A DNA stretch of 9,870 nucleotides from Candidatus Cloacimonadota bacterium (GTDB taxonomy: Bacteria; Cloacimonadota; Cloacimonadia; Cloacimonadales; WRIO01): positions 1 through 9,870 of the forward strand of contig WRIO01000019.1 in assembly GCA_009782695.1 (NCBI GenBank). The letters run 5' to 3'. A program made the position numbers and the translations under genes. Within the stretch, counting starts at the first letter, position 1. Every line of letters begins with the position of its first letter. This document shows positions 7,701-9,870 of this stretch, one piece after another. Below the pieces are notes generated by a model that saw nothing but the letters and a program-made list of their open reading frames with translations, was not told the DNA's origin and made no database searches.

Positions 7701-7787
7701 CAGTTTTTACACGACTTATATACAGCAAACCCATCATATATAAATAGAGATCGTAACTATATACTCACACTCGGGTATAATTTCTAA
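4761..7787 (+). CDS. TonB-dependent outer-membrane receptor with carboxypeptidase-regulatory-like domain
   Basis: A 1008-residue outer-membrane active transporter. Residues 1-21 form a signal peptide (ending SSLFA, then QTT). Residues about 25-105 are a carboxypeptidase-regulatory-like beta-sandwich (GVVLDDRNQPVPYANIVLQG, then GGTADQNGRF and PGTYTVHVSAVG). A TonB-box-like stretch, DVITVVA, lies at 110-116. The plug domain covers about 120-228, with LNVRGGRTNEVVFTVDG at 162-178 and GMVNIVTKDG at 218-227. The rest is a large beta-barrel, rich in alternating aromatic strands and ending in LTLGYNF with the terminal Phe expected for BAM-mediated assembly. There is no STN domain and no SusD partner, so a SusC-type glycan system is not supported. 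AAAGGAGG (4746-4753) sits 7 bases before the ATG. It is the first gene of an operon with exbB-, exbD- and tonB-like genes. The substrate is unknown. Confidence 0.93.
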   Translation: MQKRLIILALCLVAISSSLFAQTTGKLAGVVLDDRNQPVPYANIVLQGTQTGGTADQNGRFVIINITPGTYTVHVSAVGHTSFVMHEVRISVDDTRSIQAKLNRDSIEQDVITVVAPPDLIKKDAPSTKIISSDDIENLAVSDVEGLLSMSAGVSKNADGGLNVRGGRTNEVVFTVDGMSVSDPVDGGRALSVDMDAIADMKVMTGGFTAEYGNAQSGMVNIVTKDGSERWEGKIEGITDHGHQIQKGSNYDEIKFAFGGPVPVYWLNQSLRSKFTFFLNGAASWSDTRYRKHYSASPNGDFSFTDREDLVYLISSQQYDWYNPYEGRDDFLGFDLGNRNSNNYNFNLKTTYQLSPLKKLTLAVRGDRSYAHPFRHDRRYALQHYAESDARQGQVLLTYDHVFDARRVLQVKGSYFTSITKQSPRHITFKDILYDNGRFDPDQGSIDNGNFGFSSIDSTKDGIYDFLYPSHTDWSYNIRGLPDPRDIQGFLAPGTIWDRFIDDESAQYTLRGDYEYQISQIVGMKTGLEIIQHDIKKNQLIDFLTRFEERFLDYLKYNCQPDSVIEIDGVERNIYSRENYMAAGYASSGRRDGYKAKPMQFAYYLQGKADWEGMIVNLGLRTDLWYLGKDYDILLDNGSYRKNNTKYLKDPDTGDYIVDPETGHRIAISSGFDSKDVTQVMLSPRLSVSHPISEKQVVHFAYNYQNQLPQMRYIFTTRDSVDAYIQGPGVTVGNPTLKPQITVTYEVGLQQLLTEDYVLGVTAYYKNIYNYVSTRKVTSKQEASLFWYEYISEDYGSARGVDLTLNRRMYNFLAGGINYSLAWANGNNSETIVQDETKNIREFPLDWDIRHQLNFNIAHRVARGEEFILPFTDWAVPFDDYLVSLNYFISSGRPYTPMALDTTDMLETNSKRMPYTSSADLRFSKNFNTGKTSYVRATFTIENLFKFTNVNNVYPRTGSPYKDDADISETSYPGYVFHETQFLHDLYTANPSYINRDRNYILTLGYNF

Positions 7788-7812
7788 ATAAAGTAACGGA
7801 GGAAAAAAATAA

Positions 7813-8628
7813 ATGAAAAAATATTTAGGAAAATCACTTTTATTGATTATATTACTGTCAGGGCTTCTACTTTGCGCCAATCTATTTGCACAAGAAGCTA
7901 TCACAGAAGAACTAGAAGTCGAACAAATCACTCAAGCTGTGCAACCAGTGTTACCAAATTTCGAGCAAGTAGAGCCAATGTCTGGCTTTGAGACCCTTGC
8001 CCGTAGACTAGTTGGTAGCTATATGGTTCAGCTTTTCATCGATGGTGGCTTCGTATCATGGCCCTTGCTACTGCTCTTGATATGGGGATTAGCTTGGAGT
8101 ATCTGGAAGATAGTCGCATTGTCTTATGGCAAAGCAAATATAAATGAATTCTTAAACAAGATTACCCCCTTGATAAAAGAAAAGAAATACTCACAAGCTG
8201 CCGAAATATCAAAGCAAACTAGAGGACCTGTGGCAGCTATAGCTTATGCGGGTCTTTTGAAAGCAGACAAAGACACCGAAGTGCTAGAAAAAGCTATAGA
8301 GAATGCTTCTACGATAGAAATGGCATTTTTAGAAAAAGGTTTAGTGGGAATAGCAATGACGATAAACCTAGCCCCTATGGTTGGTTTCTTCGGAACTATA
8401 GTGGGTATGATATCAGCCTTCGATGCTATCGCTAAAGCAGGTGATGTAGATCCTACGATAGTCGCAGAAGGTATCAAGATAGCTCTCGTGACCACTATGA
8501 TGGGTCTGGCTATCGCTATACCGATACAGTTTTTAAACACTATAGTTTACCAGATGATCGACGGTTTGGTGCTAGATATGCAAAGGACAGCAGACAAGAT
8601 AGTCGAGACAATAGTCGAGAATAAATAA
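7813..8628 (+). CDS. exbB: ExbB/TolQ/MotA-family proton channel subunit
   Basis: A 271-residue inner-membrane subunit of the ExbB-ExbD motor that energises TonB. Residues about 8-26 form a signal-peptide-like segment ending NLFAQ. An acidic, probably periplasmic region follows at about 28-65. TM1 is at about 80-103 (SWPLLLLLIWGLAW). A cytoplasmic region at about 105-170 carries the typical AAEISKQTRGPVAAIAYAGL pattern. TM2 is at about 175-205, with the family signature GFFGTIVGMISAF at 191-203. TM3 is at about 218-248, with GIKIALVTTMMGLAIAIP at 220-237. Glycines and threonines of the TM2/TM3 signature are kept, so it should be functional. GGAGG (7798-7802) lies 10 bases before the ATG, and only 25 bases separate it from the receptor gene. 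TolQ-like alternatives are less likely given the receptor and TonB-like neighbours. Confidence 0.92.
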   Translation: MKKYLGKSLLLIILLSGLLLCANLFAQEAITEELEVEQITQAVQPVLPNFEQVEPMSGFETLARRLVGSYMVQLFIDGGFVSWPLLLLLIWGLAWSIWKIVALSYGKANINEFLNKITPLIKEKKYSQAAEISKQTRGPVAAIAYAGLLKADKDTEVLEKAIENASTIEMAFLEKGLVGIAMTINLAPMVGFFGTIVGMISAFDAIAKAGDVDPTIVAEGIKIALVTTMMGLAIAIPIQFLNTIVYQMIDGLVLDMQRTADKIVETIVENK

Positions 8629-8639
8629 AAGGAGCAGCA

Positions 8640-9047
8640 ATGATTCGTCGTAAAAGAAAAAGAATAGGAGCAGGTATTTCTTCTGCTTCCTTAGGCGATA
8701 TGGCGTTCATTTTGTTGTTCTTCTTTATTTCTACTACCAAATTCGATGTTAAAAAAGGACTAGGCATTATGTTGCCTGGTCCGAGCTCGCCCGACACACA
8801 ACGTGTTCGAATCAAGCAAGAGAACCTGACCAGAGTTCTGATAAATGACGATGGTCGGGTGGCTATCAACAATGATTTAGTCTCGTTGCGTGAGCTAGAA
8901 GCAAGGGTGCGAGCCATCGTAAAAGAAAATCCTGAGATGGTATTTATACTCAGAGCAGACCGGCAATCAAAATATGTCAATATGTATGAGACATTTGACA
9001 GAATGCTTGTAGCTGGTGCCGAGAGAATAAATCTATCAACGAATTAA
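8640..9047 (+). CDS. exbD: ExbD/TolR-family biopolymer transport protein 1
   Basis: A 135-residue inner-membrane stator protein that sits inside the ExbB pore. A basic cytoplasmic N-terminus (RRKRKR) precedes a single transmembrane helix at about 17-34. The helix carries the conserved membrane Asp at position 20 (SLGDMAFILLFFF), the proton-relay residue equivalent to Asp25 of E. coli ExbD. The periplasmic domain follows, with the family pattern of a proline after the helix (GIMLPGP), a VLINDDGRVAINN strand pair, and FILRADRQSKY near 102-112. GGAG (8631-8634) is 5 bases before the ATG and the gap to exbB is 11 bases. It differs clearly in sequence from the second ExbD-like protein directly downstream, so the pair is not a recent duplication. 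Confidence 0.9.
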   Translation: MIRRKRKRIGAGISSASLGDMAFILLFFFISTTKFDVKKGLGIMLPGPSSPDTQRVRIKQENLTRVLINDDGRVAINNDLVSLRELEARVRAIVKENPEMVFILRADRQSKYVNMYETFDRMLVAGAERINLSTN

Positions 9048-9056
9048 GGAGTTTTT

Positions 9057-9464
9057 ATGGCAAAAATAAGAAAAGGAAAACAACTGGCTGCTTCGATTTC
9101 AGATGCTTCTGTTTCCGATATCGCTTTCTTGCTGTTGATTTTCTTTATAGTTACCACTGTCTTTGTAAAAGAAAGAGGACTTAAAGTAAATTTGCCTAGG
9201 GGTGAGCGGATAGAAAAGATATCAAGAAAAAATGCTGTGACAGTGTATGTAGACAGTCATGGAACAATATCTATCGATGATTTCGATGTCAGCATACCCA
9301 TGGTCTATAATGTAATGACCCGGAAGCTTTTAGAAGATTATAATATGGTCGCAGCCTTTCGCACAGACCAAAACACACCTTATGGCGTGATGGCAGATAT
9401 CATGAACCAGATGAGAAGGGCAGAAGCCCTACGGGTATCTTTTGAAGGAAAGCATAGGAGATAA
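9057..9464 (+). CDS. exbD: ExbD/TolR-family biopolymer transport protein 2
   Basis: A 135-residue second ExbD-like protein. A basic N-terminus (RKGKQ) precedes one transmembrane helix at about 20-38. The conserved Asp is at position 21 (SVSDIAFLLLIFFIVTT), which is closer to the classic ExbD pattern than the first copy. The periplasmic part keeps LKVNLPRGE after the helix, VTVYVDSHGTISIDD, and AAFRTDQNTPYGVMADIM, the last resembling the typical 'rAD...y..v..v' segment. AAGGAG (9046-9051), partly inside the stop codon of the preceding gene, is 5 bases before the ATG. With ExbB and the first ExbD it should form the proton-driven motor. A mixed ExbD1/ExbD2 dimer is plausible, by inference from the paired arrangement and from ExbD being dimeric in known complexes. 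Confidence 0.9.
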   Translation: MAKIRKGKQLAASISDASVSDIAFLLLIFFIVTTVFVKERGLKVNLPRGERIEKISRKNAVTVYVDSHGTISIDDFDVSIPMVYNVMTRKLLEDYNMVAAFRTDQNTPYGVMADIMNQMRRAEALRVSFEGKHRR

Positions 9465-9465
9465 T

Positions 9466-9870
9466 ATGCAGCAAATCAAAACGAACGATTGGAAAGATGT
9501 GGCTAGCTCATATTTTGACAAGTGTGCAGCTCTCATCATTCTATTCCTAATATTCCTCTTCATCGTGTATCCAAATGTAGAAACAAAATCTATCCGCACT
9601 ATCGAAAGAGTGGTAGAAGTGACTGACTGGGTGCCCGAAGATCAAGAGCAGATTATACAAGAACAAGTAATAGATAGATTGATAATAAACATCGAAATAG
9701 TGGACGATCTAGACAATAATGATGATGATGAAATACTAATAATAGATACTATCGAAGTCACAACTGAAATACCCCAAATAGTAGCGCCTGATATAGGCTC
9801 AACACCTCGATTTGTGATATTTGAGAGAGCTCCCGTCGCAACAAGACAAGCGCAACCTGTTTATCCAGAA
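9466..9870 (+). CDS. tonB: TonB-like energy transducer (5' part only)
   Basis: The first 135 codons are present; the frame is open to the right edge. A short cytoplasmic N-terminus (about 20 residues) is followed by one uncleaved transmembrane helix at about 21-35 (ALIILFLIFLFIVYP), then a long periplasmic linker. The last visible residues (TRQAQPVYPE) match the usual entry to a TonB C-terminal domain, where a P-x-YP motif precedes the first helix. That domain, which would bind the receptor's TonB box, lies outside the window. The linker (36-130) is rich in Ile, Asp and Glu (for example NNDDDE at 84-89) with only six prolines, unlike the Pro-rich E. coli linker. AGGAG (9456-9460) lies inside the final codons of the upstream exbD-like gene, 5 bases before the ATG, and the gap between genes is 1 base. 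The TonB assignment rests on topology, context and the edge motif. Confidence 0.8.
   Translation, partial: MQQIKTNDWKDVASSYFDKCAALIILFLIFLFIVYPNVETKSIRTIERVVEVTDWVPEDQEQIIQEQVIDRLIINIEIVDDLDNNDDDEILIIDTIEVTTEIPQIVAPDIGSTPRFVIFERAPVATRQAQPVYPE

Noticed and set aside
4761..7787. SusC-type polysaccharide transporter
   Set aside because: No SusD-like lipoprotein or glycan-degrading enzyme is adjacent and the SusC-specific segments are not evident; the carboxypeptidase-regulatory-like domain alone is not diagnostic.

Overview
The window is AT-rich, protein-coding DNA from a Gram-negative, outer-membrane-bearing bacterium. Isoleucine is very often ATA and arginine often AGA. Several genes point to the FCB superphylum: a TonB-dependent receptor with an N-terminal carboxypeptidase-regulatory-like domain, an ExbB with a signal peptide, tandem ExbD genes, and a secreted fibronectin-III-type protein. 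A Cloacimonadota-like lineage is my best guess. That assignment is inference from style, not from a marker gene.

Left part (1-2879, minus strand): two genes are read leftwards. The upstream one (2879 to 375) encodes an unusual 834-residue protein that joins a CDP-glycerol glycerophosphotransferase-like (TagB/TagF type) domain, a GT2-like glycosyltransferase segment with a DxD motif, and a C-terminal TPR superhelix. It probably acts on cell-surface polymers. About 60 bases downstream begins a secreted protein with a fibronectin-III-like region, cut by the left edge.

Middle (2880-4760): a 635-base divergent intergenic region is mostly very AT-rich. It holds a perfect 20-bp inverted repeat with a 3-base loop (3191-3233), a less AT-rich patch near 3000-3085, and a 16-codon ORF with a good ribosome binding site. 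It is followed by purM (AIR synthase of purine biosynthesis), which stands alone here. A probable intrinsic terminator follows purM, then a candidate promoter for the next unit.

Right part (4761-9870, plus strand): a compact operon encodes a complete TonB transport system in the order TonB-dependent receptor, ExbB-like, ExbD-like 1, ExbD-like 2, TonB-like. The gaps between genes are 1-25 bases and each gene has its own Shine-Dalgarno sequence. The inner-membrane ExbB/ExbD motor would use the proton gradient, and the TonB-like protein would carry force across the periplasm to open the plug of the co-encoded receptor. The TonB-like gene runs off the right edge just where its C-terminal domain should start. 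Nothing in the window identifies the transported substrate. I see no rRNA, tRNA, CRISPR array, insertion sequence or defence gene, and no clearly new system. The most unusual items are the three-part glycosyltransferase fusion, the long palindrome, and the acidic, proline-poor TonB linker.
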